Below are positions 16,705 to 23,065 of a DNA stretch of 31,694 bases, piece after piece. This DNA comes from CAG-877 sp963645945 (GTDB lineage Bacteria; Bacillota_I; Bacilli_A; RF39; UBA660). The notes beneath the pieces are model-generated. The model had not been told where the DNA came from. It ran no database searches and was given only the letters and a program-made list of their open reading frames with translations. The position numbers and the translations under genes are program-made. Every line of letters begins with the position of its first letter. The first letter of the stretch is position 1. Location: the NCBI GenBank assembly GCA_963645945.1, contig CAVIUA010000021.1:1-31694 (forward strand), in the 5' to 3' direction.

Positions 16705-19077
16705 CTATTCATTACCTTTTAAACTACTTACCATATCAATATTTTTTACTTTTTTAGATAAAAAGCTTGAAACTACATAAGCTACAGCAAAAGTAAGAAT
16801 ACTTGCAAATAAATAAGTACTTAAATTTATATGTACAGAGAAATCAAAAGCATCATCTAAACAAGCATAAAACAACCAAGAAGTTAAGAAATATCCAATA
16901 GGTAATCCTATAATTATTGATGCAATAGTAATCCAAATATTTTGTTCTATAAATATTCTTCTTATTTTATTATCACTAAATCCTAATACTTTTAGAGTTG
17001 CAAATTGATATTGTTTTTCACTATATGACAAAATACCCATATTATAAATAATAATTATTCCAAGCATTATCGCAAAAAATATAATTAATAATATCATTTT
17101 GCGCACAATTGAAAGCATAGAAGATAATCCATCCTTTAATGATTCAATATCTTGAATAGACTCTACATTTTTTATTTCATTAGACTTTGACAAATCACAA
17201 TCAGTATATAATGAATCAGCTTTATATTTTAAACCTAAGCTTTCCATATATTTTTTTGTCATAGTAATATTTTGATTCTCAGGATCCTTATTAAAACCAA
17301 TAATTTTAGATTTATAATATTTCTTACTGCCATAAATATGCCAAGTAATTATATCTCCAATATTATAACCTTCAGTACTCGCCATTTTATAAGTGATATA
17401 AACACCAGTATCACTATCCAATCTAATAAAATTACCTTTATTATCTTGATATCTCAACATATTATTACTGTCATCTACTAAAATAGTATGAGTAATTCGT
17501 TTACCAAATCTATTTTTTACTTCTATTCCTAATGTTTGACTAGTACTATTACCATATTTATCTTCTAATGTTTTAATCTCCATATCAGAAATATTTTCTT
17601 TAAAATTTAACTTATACTCAAAATTATATAAATCTTCAAATTGTAATTTAATAAAGTAATTCATACTATTAAGCATACCAAGAGCACAAACTATCAAAGT
17701 ACAACATCCAACAATTCCAAAAACTCCTGTTATAGTTCTAAATTTATTTCTAATAACATCTCTTAAATTCCATTTAGTTGAAAAACCTAAACGTTTAAAA
17801 ACTCCTTTTGTTGTAATATTTAAACTACCAGACTTAACACTAGGTATTTCATTTCTTAAAGTTTCAGCCGGATTCTTATAAAGTTCCTTTCTACAAGTAA
17901 AATAAGCAATAATAGAAATAACTAAAACCACAAGAAAAGCCATTAAATAACTTTCTGGAACAATAATAGCAACACCATTAGGTACTTCAAAAAAAGACAT
18001 TTCCATCTTTAAGAAAACATTACCAATAAAAAATCTTCCAAATAATATTCCGCAAATAGAACCAAGTAAAGAAACCCAGAAAGCATAACCAATGTAATGT
18101 AAAACTACTTTTCTATTTTTAAAACCTAAAGCTTTTAAAGTACCAATTTGTAACTTTTGCTTTTTTATAACTCTAGCCATTGTTGTTATAACTGAAAGTA
18201 CAGCAATAAATAAAAATAATCCAGAGAATATTCCAACATATGCACTACCCTCATCAATTTCACCTTGATACATAGAATAAGAAACAGTATCTTCTATTTT
18301 AATTATTGCTAAAGCACTTGAAACAGTATCTTCTATATCATTTTTAACACTTTCAACATTACCTTTTTTATCAACATCAACCATAATATAATTATATGGA
18401 ATATACTCTAAATAATTAAATCCATCTAAAATAACATCTCCATACATCATTTTATTCATTTGATTTAAATATAAAGTCTTAACATAATCTTCTGGTATTT
18501 CTTTATATGAAAGATAAACAAAGCCAAACTTTTCTCTATCCGGAACTATATCAGACTCATTTTTAACATCATATATATGATCTGGTACATTAATTAATCC
18601 AAGTATTTTCTCTTCTAATACAAATGAGTCATACTTAATTTTAATAGTATCTCCTACTTTAAGATTATTATTATCTGCATAAAACTTATCAAGCCAAACC
18701 CCCTTCTTATTAGGATTAAATTTTTCTCCTTTAAAAACATAAAATTTAGATATTTCATTAGACTTAATAAAACTAACTAAATACGACTTATCTTTATCAT
18801 CAGCATCAATTGCATTAATAACTAATTTTTCCTCAGCATTATTAACATGTTCTAAAGATTTAACTTTTTCTAAATCATCTTCACTAAAACTAGCACCTAA
18901 TACATTTAAATCTTGCAAATTATTTTTCTTATAAAAGTTATCTGCGGCATTAATCATACCAGCCATATATGCTTCAATTCCAACATATACCATAACACCA
19001 ATAAGAACCATTAAAAATATAGTTAAAAATTGCGATTTATTTTGTGAAATATCGCGCCACATTTTTCTTCTTAACAT
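16705..19077 (-). CDS. ABC transporter permease, two FtsX/MacB-type domains
   Basis: Large permease (790 aa) paired with the ATPase just upstream. The first membrane helix is at about 15-38, followed by a large extracytoplasmic domain. Three helices lie at about 275-410, typical of an FtsX domain, with the ATPase-coupling sequence IGTLKALGFKNRKV. After a further helix near 450 and a second outer domain comes the second FtsX domain (about 665-780), with a parallel FATLKVLGFSDNKI segment. The family exports or senses peptides and lipids, often giving resistance to cell-envelope antibiotics; the substrate cannot be read here. The ATG at 19077 directly follows the ATPase stop (TAGTATG). An ATG at 19095 in frame overlaps the ATPase and lacks a ribosome site. 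The regulator is the divergent TetR gene. Confidence 0.88.
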   Translation of the reverse strand: MLRRKMWRDISQNKSQFLTIFLMVLIGVMVYVGIEAYMAGMINAADNFYKKNNLQDLNVLGASFSEDDLEKVKSLEHVNNAEEKLVINAIDADDKDKSYLVSFIKSNEISKFYVFKGEKFNPNKKGVWLDKFYADNNNLKVGDTIKIKYDSFVLEEKILGLINVPDHIYDVKNESDIVPDREKFGFVYLSYKEIPEDYVKTLYLNQMNKMMYGDVILDGFNYLEYIPYNYIMVDVDKKGNVESVKNDIEDTVSSALAIIKIEDTVSYSMYQGEIDEGSAYVGIFSGLFLFIAVLSVITTMARVIKKQKLQIGTLKALGFKNRKVVLHYIGYAFWVSLLGSICGILFGRFFIGNVFLKMEMSFFEVPNGVAIIVPESYLMAFLVVLVISIIAYFTCRKELYKNPAETLRNEIPSVKSGSLNITTKGVFKRLGFSTKWNLRDVIRNKFRTITGVFGIVGCCTLIVCALGMLNSMNYFIKLQFEDLYNFEYKLNFKENISDMEIKTLEDKYGNSTSQTLGIEVKNRFGKRITHTILVDDSNNMLRYQDNKGNFIRLDSDTGVYITYKMASTEGYNIGDIITWHIYGSKKYYKSKIIGFNKDPENQNITMTKKYMESLGLKYKADSLYTDCDLSKSNEIKNVESIQDIESLKDGLSSMLSIVRKMILLIIFFAIMLGIIIIYNMGILSYSEKQYQFATLKVLGFSDNKIRRIFIEQNIWITIASIIIGLPIGYFLTSWLFYACLDDAFDFSVHINLSTYLFASILTFAVAYVVSSFLSKKVKNIDMVSSLKGNE

Positions 19078-19078
19078 A

Positions 19079-19789
19079 CTACCATACAACCTCATCTATA
19101 TTTTTAGGTTTTTTATTTAATTCATTACTTTCAACCTTCCCATTTTTCAAACGTATAACTCTATCTGCAACTTCAGCAATTAATGAATTATGAGTAACAA
19201 TAATGACTGTGTTTTCACCATTATTGGCATCACATTGTTCTTTTAAAAGTTTTAATACTTCTACTCCAGTTTTAGAATCCAACGCCCCAGTTGGCTCATC
19301 ACATAATAGTAATAATGGATCTTTTGTTATAGCTCTAGCAATAGAAACTCTTTGTTGTTCCCCACCAGATAATTGATTAGGAAATTTATTATAATGACAA
19401 GAAAGTCCTACTTGTTTTAAGATATCTTTTGCCTTCTTAGGCTTTTTAACTATATCATTAACAATTTGTACATTTTCTAAAACAGTAAGTGTTGGCAATA
19501 TATTATAAAATTGAAATATAAATCCAACATCTTCAGCTCTATAATTAGTAAGTTCATTATCAGTATAATCAGAAATAATTTTATCCCCAACTTTAATAGT
19601 ACCAGATGTAACTTTATCCATTCCTCCAAGTAAATTTAAAAGTGTACTTTTTCCTGCTCCAGATGGTCCCAGTATAACAACAAACTCACCCTTGTTGATA
19701 TTAAAACTAACACCATTTAGTGCATTAAACTTAGTATCACCAACAACATAAGTCTTTTTAACATTTTTAAAACTAATTAACTCTTCCAT
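19079..19789 (-). CDS. ABC transporter ATP-binding protein (MacB/LolD type)
   Basis: Cytoplasmic ATPase (236 aa) energising the FtsX-type permease encoded next. Walker A GPSGAGKST (41-49), Q-loop Gln93, signature LSGGEQQR (140-147), Walker B LLLLCDEP (158-165) with Glu165, and switch His200 are all present, so it should be active. The length is typical of this subfamily. AAAGGG lies 6 nt before the ATG. Its leader carries a palindrome matching the one next to the tetR promoter, directly over the predicted transcription start. Repression by the neighbouring TetR protein is the simplest reading. Confidence 0.95.
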   Translation of the reverse strand: MEELISFKNVKKTYVVGDTKFNALNGVSFNINKGEFVVILGPSGAGKSTLLNLLGGMDKVTSGTIKVGDKIISDYTDNELTNYRAEDVGFIFQFYNILPTLTVLENVQIVNDIVKKPKKAKDILKQVGLSCHYNKFPNQLSGGEQQRVSIARAITKDPLLLLCDEPTGALDSKTGVEVLKLLKEQCDANNGENTVIIVTHNSLIAEVADRVIRLKNGKVESNELNKKPKNIDEVVW

Positions 19790-19803
19790 AACATACCCTT
19801 TCT

Positions 19804-19827
19804 AAATATGATATTTTATTCACATTT
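19804..19827 (-). promoter_or_regulatory. Operator-like palindrome 1 (probable TetR site, ABC side)
   Basis: Arms AAATATGA (19804-19811) and TCACATTT (19820-19827) are separated by 8 bp, with one mismatch from a perfect inverted repeat. The site begins right at the predicted start of the ABC transcript, where a bound repressor would block initiation or clearance. Confidence 0.6.
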
Positions 19828-19834
19828 CAATACA

Positions 19835-19863
19835 ATTATAACTAAATAATATTCATAAATCAA
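19835..19863 (-). promoter_or_regulatory. Sigma-A promoter of the ABC transporter operon
   Basis: Minus-strand -35 TTGATT (19858-19863), 17-bp spacer, perfect -10 TATAAT (19835-19840). Transcription would start near 19828, at the edge of palindrome 1. Confidence 0.6.
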
Positions 19864-19866
19864 TAA

Positions 19867-19890
19867 AAATATGATATTTTTCTCATATTT
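19867..19890 (+). promoter_or_regulatory. Operator-like palindrome 2 (probable TetR site, tetR side)
   Basis: Perfect 8-bp arms AAATATGA (19867-19874) and TCATATTT (19883-19890) with an 8-bp spacer that starts TATTTT in both sites. It lies between the two divergent -35 elements, 2 bp before the tetR -35. Centre-to-centre distance to palindrome 1 is 63 bp, six helical turns. Confidence 0.65.
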
Positions 19891-19892
19891 AA

Positions 19893-19921
19893 TTGAAAAT
19901 TTTATAAAAAACAGGTATAAT
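19893..19921 (+). promoter_or_regulatory. Sigma-A promoter of the tetR gene
   Basis: -35 TTGAAA (19893-19898), 17-bp spacer, perfect -10 TATAAT (19916-19921). The start would be near 19928, and AAAGGACGTGAT precedes the ATG at 19944. Autoregulation through palindrome 2 is likely. Confidence 0.75.
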
Positions 19922-19943
19922 TTGTAAGAAAGGACGTGATAAA

Positions 19944-20546
19944 ATGCCAGAAACAAGAATGCCTAAACAAAAAAGATCTATAGAAAAAAGAAATAAAATC
20001 ATATCTGAAGGATTTAAACTTATGTGTGAACACGGCTATTATAATATTAATACAAATGATATAGCTAAAGCTGCAGAAGTATCAACTGGTATCATCTATC
20101 AATATTTTAATGATAAAAAAGAAATATTTATTGAAGGTATAAAAACTTATTCAGATAATATCATGTTTCCAATATTAGATGTATTAAAAAATAATGATGT
20201 AAAAATTGATAACTTAGAAAAACTCCTAGATCAAATGTTAGACATCTTTATAAAAAAACACACTTTATCTAAAAAAGCTCATGAAGAAATGGTTGCTATG
20301 TCACACTTAGATTCAGATATTGCTGACATATTTCATAAAAGAGAAATTGATACAACTAAAGCAATAATTGAGACTTTAAATAAAAATCATATTACAACAG
20401 AAAATTTATTCGAAAAAGTCCACATCATCATCGGTATAGTTGAAAATTATTGTCATGAAATTGTATATCATCACCATCAAACAATGAACTATGACATTAT
20501 GAAAAAAGAAGTCATTAAAATCATAACCAATATTTTAACAAACTAA
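19944..20546 (+). CDS. TetR/AcrR family transcriptional regulator
   Basis: A 200-residue protein of typical length. The N-terminal helix-turn-helix is at about 15-62 (ISEGFKLMCEHGYYNINTNDIA, then VSTGIIYQYFNDKKEIF), with the classic TetR recognition pattern ending Tyr-x-Tyr-Phe-x-x-Lys. The C-terminal helical ligand domain (63-200) cannot be linked to a ligand; it ends with a His-rich stretch (about 171-178, EIVYHHHQT). It is divergent from the ABC transporter and flanked by two palindromes, so it probably represses both transcripts and is released by the exported compound. It is one of only two plus-strand genes in the window. A hairpin shared with the convergent neighbour ends it. Confidence 0.93.
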   Translation: MPETRMPKQKRSIEKRNKIISEGFKLMCEHGYYNINTNDIAKAAEVSTGIIYQYFNDKKEIFIEGIKTYSDNIMFPILDVLKNNDVKIDNLEKLLDQMLDIFIKKHTLSKKAHEEMVAMSHLDSDIADIFHKREIDTTKAIIETLNKNHITTENLFEKVHIIIGIVENYCHEIVYHHHQTMNYDIMKKEVIKIITNILTN

Positions 20547-20580
20547 AAAGGATATCTATATCTAAATAGAATATCCTTTT
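20546..20580. terminator. Bidirectional terminator between tetR and the acidic protein gene
   Basis: A 10-bp perfect stem (AAAAGGATAT 20546-20555 with ATATCCTTTT 20571-20580) is extended inward by CTAT/ATAG past a one-base bulge. T-rich or A-rich flanks serve both directions. The stop codon of the minus-strand gene lies inside the hairpin. Confidence 0.8.
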
Positions 20581-21038
20581 ACTTTTATATCATTAACTGG
20601 TTGCATATCAAGAATGCCTGCTACCTTTTCAACATCACTACGACTAAATAAAGTACTTGCCTTTTTTATCAAATTAGAAAGTTCTTCATCACCGACATCA
20701 AACGAATTTAAGTCATTTCGACTATCATTAACAGTAGCTCTACTATCACTAGTTCCTAAAGGTAATCCAACATCAAATCTATTACCTAAATTAGTCCAAG
20801 CATCGATATCAGTAAATAAAGATAATTCACTCTCATCAATATCTTTAAAGTCAAAATTAGGCCATTCTCGTTCCTTTTCCCAAACTAACAAAGAAGCTAA
20901 TAATTCATCATCATTTAATGCACCAGCGTTAGCACTATTAGTACCATTACCATCATCATCAAAAAAATGTTCATCAAGTTCACCAAACTCATCAAACATA
21001 TCAAATTCACTTGTAGACGAAGATTTAAAATCCATCAT
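20562..21038 (-). CDS. Acidic hypothetical protein (158 aa)
   Basis: No family recognised. The N-terminal third is very rich in Asp, Glu and Phe (about 1-35, including DMFDEFGELDEHFFDDD) and likely disordered. The middle holds a WEKEREWPNFDF segment, and the C-terminal half (about 110-158) looks like a short helical domain. No signal peptide or membrane helix. ATG 21038 is chosen because GGTG lies 6 nt upstream; a GTG three codons earlier is also possible. The gene is transcribed alone from a good promoter and ends inside the terminator shared with tetR. The acidic profile resembles DNA-mimic or RNA-polymerase-binding proteins, but that is only a resemblance in composition. Confidence 0.7.
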   Translation of the reverse strand: MMDFKSSSTSEFDMFDEFGELDEHFFDDDGNGTNSANAGALNDDELLASLLVWEKEREWPNFDFKDIDESELSLFTDIDAWTNLGNRFDVGLPLGTSDSRATVNDSRNDLNSFDVGDEELSNLIKKASTLFSRSDVEKVAGILDMQPVNDIKVKGYSI

Positions 21039-21074
21039 AATAAGCACCAGTCCCTTTCATAAATTGCAATGCCT

Positions 21075-21103
21075 ATATTACCATAAAAACTCTTATTTAT
21101 CAA
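21075..21103 (-). promoter_or_regulatory. Promoter of the acidic protein gene
   Basis: Minus-strand -35 TTGATA (21098-21103), 17-bp spacer, -10 TAATAT (21075-21080) preceded by TGG, an extended -10. The leader is about 30 nt. Confidence 0.65.
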
Positions 21104-21169
21104 TGAAATCAACTATTTGTAACTATCTCACAAGTCTATATTCTTATTGCATTAACTCTTTATAAATGT

Positions 21170-21198
21170 AAAAAAAGAAACCCAAATTGAATTTCTTT
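21170..21198 (-). terminator. Terminator of tRNA-Leu
   Basis: Stem AAAGAAA (21174-21180) with TTTCTTT (21192-21198), extended by C-G and two G-U pairs around an AATTT loop. A run of T follows on the minus strand. It lies 12 nt past the tRNA CCA end. Confidence 0.7.
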
Positions 21199-21210
21199 TA
21201 CCATCCATCT

Positions 21211-21297
21211 TGGTGCTCGTATCCGGACTTGAACCGGAACTCTATCGCTAGAAGTAGATTTTGAGTCTACCGCGTCTACCAATTCCGCCATACGAGC
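21211..21297 (-). tRNA. tRNA-Leu, anticodon CAA
   Basis: The 87-nt minus-strand gene has a 7-bp acceptor stem (GCTCGTA with TACGAGC), discriminator A and an encoded CCA. The anticodon arm GTAGA/TCTAC carries loop CTCAAAA, giving anticodon CAA, which reads UUG leucine codons. A long variable arm, as expected of tRNA-Leu, and a T arm with GGTTCAAGTCC are present. It has its own promoter and terminator between scpB and the acidic protein gene. Confidence 0.95.
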
Positions 21298-21308
21298 AAG
21301 ACAATCTA

Positions 21309-21337
21309 ATTATAGCAACTTTTTAATTAGACATCAA
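21309..21337 (-). promoter_or_regulatory. Sigma-A promoter of tRNA-Leu
   Basis: Minus-strand -35 TTGATG (21332-21337), 17-bp spacer, perfect -10 TATAAT (21309-21314), about 12 nt before the mature tRNA 5' end. It fills the gap directly after the scpB stop; no terminator separates scpB from it. Confidence 0.75.
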
Positions 21338-21346
21338 CATTTTTTT

Positions 21347-21925
21347 CTAAACTTCTACTTCTTCTTTATATTTAGAAGTATATAAATCAGTTTCATCAGA
21401 TTCTTCTTTTTCACTTTCTTCAATTAAATTATTCATATCAGGTAAATCATTTATAGTAGATAAACCAAAATAATCTAAAAATTCACTAGTAGTTTCATAT
21501 AAAATAGGTCTACCAGGCAAATCACTTCTGCCTACTTCTTTAATAAAACCTTTCGCAACAAGTTTTCTAATTATTTGTGTAGAACCAACACCTCTCATAG
21601 AATCAACTTGTATTCTAGTAACAGGTTCATTATAAGCTATAATCGCTAAAGTCTCTAATGCTGCTTGACTTAAAGTATTAGTTTCAGGATTTTCAAGTAA
21701 CTTTTGATAATATTCACGATGTTCATACTTAGTAGTTAGTTTAAATCTATTACCTAAAAAATCTATTCTAAGACCTCTAGTTTCATCTTCATAATCATGT
21801 TTTAATTCATACAATAAATTTTTAGCTTCACCTTCATCTATCTTTAAAACATCTTCTATTTGATCTAAAGTAAGCCCTTCTTCACCCACAACAAATAAAA
21901 GACCTTCCAAAACTGCTTTCTTCAT
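21347..21925 (-). CDS. scpB: Segregation and condensation protein B
   Basis: This 192-residue protein is the ScpB subunit of the SMC-ScpAB condensin-like complex, which organises and separates newly replicated chromosomes. The two winged-helix domains are recognisable: the N-terminal one with EGLLFVVGEEGLTLDQI, and the second containing the family hallmark sequence QAALETLAIIAYNEPVTR, followed by RGVGSTQIIRKLVAKGFIKEVG and DLPGRPILYETT. Length is normal for the family. It starts at the ATG 3 nt after the scpA stop, with GGCGGTG overlapping the scpA end as ribosome site, so the two subunits are made from one transcript. Confidence 0.97.
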   Translation of the reverse strand: MKKAVLEGLLFVVGEEGLTLDQIEDVLKIDEGEAKNLLYELKHDYEDETRGLRIDFLGNRFKLTTKYEHREYYQKLLENPETNTLSQAALETLAIIAYNEPVTRIQVDSMRGVGSTQIIRKLVAKGFIKEVGRSDLPGRPILYETTSEFLDYFGLSTINDLPDMNNLIEESEKEESDETDLYTSKYKEEVEV

Positions 21926-21928
21926 ATC

Positions 21929-22633
21929 CTACACCGCCTCACAAATAATATCATCAAAAGTATCATTTTGACTAATCTTAAGTTCCTTATTCTTAGCCAT
22001 TTCTAATATTGCTAGAAAAGTAGCCACTACATACTCTCTAGAAACAACTGGAAAAAGTTCAAAAAATGATATTTTTTTCTTATCCTTTAATATTTTCTTT
22101 ATTTCATATCTTCTAGAAGAAACTGATATCTCATTAACAGTAATCTTAGTTTGTAAAGGTTTATTATCACTTTTTCTTTCCAAAAACTTTTTAAATGCAT
22201 CAACCAAGTCATCCAATGTAACATCAGAAGTAATAGTTGTATTTTCTTCAATATAATTTCTTATATTCTCAGGTGACTTAGTATATATTTCTTTTCTTAA
22301 ATTTTCCTTATCTTGAAAAACCTTAGTTATTTCCTTATAAGCTTGATATTCCAACAATCTATTTACAAGTTCTTCTCTTGGATCTTCCTCTTCTCCCTCT
22401 TCATTCTTAGCATTTGGTAGTAATAACTTAGATTTTAATTCTATAAGTTCAGAAGCCATAACTAAATATTCAGAAGCAATTTCTAAATTAAGCTTTTCTT
22501 GTAAATCTAAATAATTCATATATTGTTCTGTTATTTTTTCAATTTCAATATCCATTATATTCATCTTACTCTCTTTAATAAGATGAAGTAATAAATCCAA
22601 TGGTCCTTCAAATTCATTAATTCTAAAATCCAT
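21929..22633 (-). CDS. scpA: Segregation and condensation protein A
   Basis: ScpA kleisin subunit of the SMC-ScpAB complex, bridging the SMC heads and binding ScpB. The start reads FEGPLDLLLHLIKESKMNI, the family's most conserved block, and is followed by the helical SELIELKSKLLLP region. The C-terminal winged helix contains SFFELFP and VATFLAILEMAK-like sequence. The open frame reaches a possible start at 22687, but the extra N-terminus would overlap a TGTTATACT extended -10, so initiation at ATG 22633 (234 aa) or 22645 is more likely; GAGTGAT lies about 4 nt before 22633. Divergent from the RNHCP gene. Confidence 0.95.
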   Translation of the reverse strand: MDFRINEFEGPLDLLLHLIKESKMNIMDIEIEKITEQYMNYLDLQEKLNLEIASEYLVMASELIELKSKLLLPNAKNEEGEEEDPREELVNRLLEYQAYKEITKVFQDKENLRKEIYTKSPENIRNYIEENTTITSDVTLDDLVDAFKKFLERKSDNKPLQTKITVNEISVSSRRYEIKKILKDKKKISFFELFPVVSREYVVATFLAILEMAKNKELKISQNDTFDDIICEAV

Positions 22634-22666
22634 GTTATCACTCATTTCTAACTTATTTCCATTACA

Positions 22667-22675
22667 AGTATAACA
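22667..22675 (-). promoter_or_regulatory. Extended -10 promoter for scpA-scpB
   Basis: Minus-strand TGTTATACT matches the extended -10 TGnTATAMT. The -35 is poor. It sits inside the 5' part of the longest scpA open frame and argues for a start further downstream. Confidence 0.45.
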
Positions 22676-22723
22676 AATTTTTAACATTAATAAAAATATA
22701 TTTTTCTTTTTTCCTAAAAAGTT

Positions 22724-22729
22724 TATAAT
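22724..22729 (+). promoter_or_regulatory. -10 element for the RNHCP gene
   Basis: A perfect TATAAT lies 16 nt before the ATG; the -35 region is T-rich without a good match. AGGTGAT between them is the ribosome site. The leader would be very short. Confidence 0.4.
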
Positions 22730-22745
22730 AGATTTAGGTGATTTT

Positions 22746-23048
22746 ATGAAACAATTTACAATGCGTGACGAAAGTTTTATTTGTGAAAACTGTAATAAAG
22801 AAGTAAAACCTCTAGGCTATACAGCTAGAGATCATTGTCCATACTGTCTATATTCAAAACATGTAGATATAAATCCAGGAGATAGACAAAATACTTGTAA
22901 AGGCTTATTAAAACCTACTGGTATTGAAAAATATAAAGATACATATAAAATTCTTTATAAATGTGAAAAATGTCATAAAGACCATAAAAATATTGTCGCA
23001 ACTGATGATGACATGGAAAAAATAATAGAAATATCAAAAGTCAACTAA
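22746..23048 (+). CDS. RNHCP domain zinc-binding protein
   Basis: Small protein (100 aa) of the RNHCP family, named for its conserved Arg-Asn-His-Cys-Pro block, here ARDHCPYCLYSKHVD (27-41). Cysteine pairs C13-x2-C16, C31-x2-C34 and C73-x2-C76, with one more Cys near 51 and nearby His, indicate a zinc-ribbon fold. The biochemical function of the family is not established; nucleic-acid binding is commonly supposed. AGGTGAT stands 3-4 nt before the ATG. It is transcribed alone, divergent from scpA and convergent with the C11 protease gene, sharing a bidirectional terminator with it. Confidence 0.9.
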   Translation: MKQFTMRDESFICENCNKEVKPLGYTARDHCPYCLYSKHVDINPGDRQNTCKGLLKPTGIEKYKDTYKILYKCEKCHKDHKNIVATDDDMEKIIEISKVN

Positions 23049-23065
23049 TAAAAGTTGACTTTTTT
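23036..23065. terminator. Bidirectional terminator between RNHCP and the C11 protease
   Basis: An 11-bp perfect stem (AAAAGTCAACT 23036-23046 with AGTTGACTTTT 23053-23063) has a 6-nt loop and a T run to 23065. On the minus strand TTTTGATATTT follows. It overlaps the ends of both convergent genes. Confidence 0.85.
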
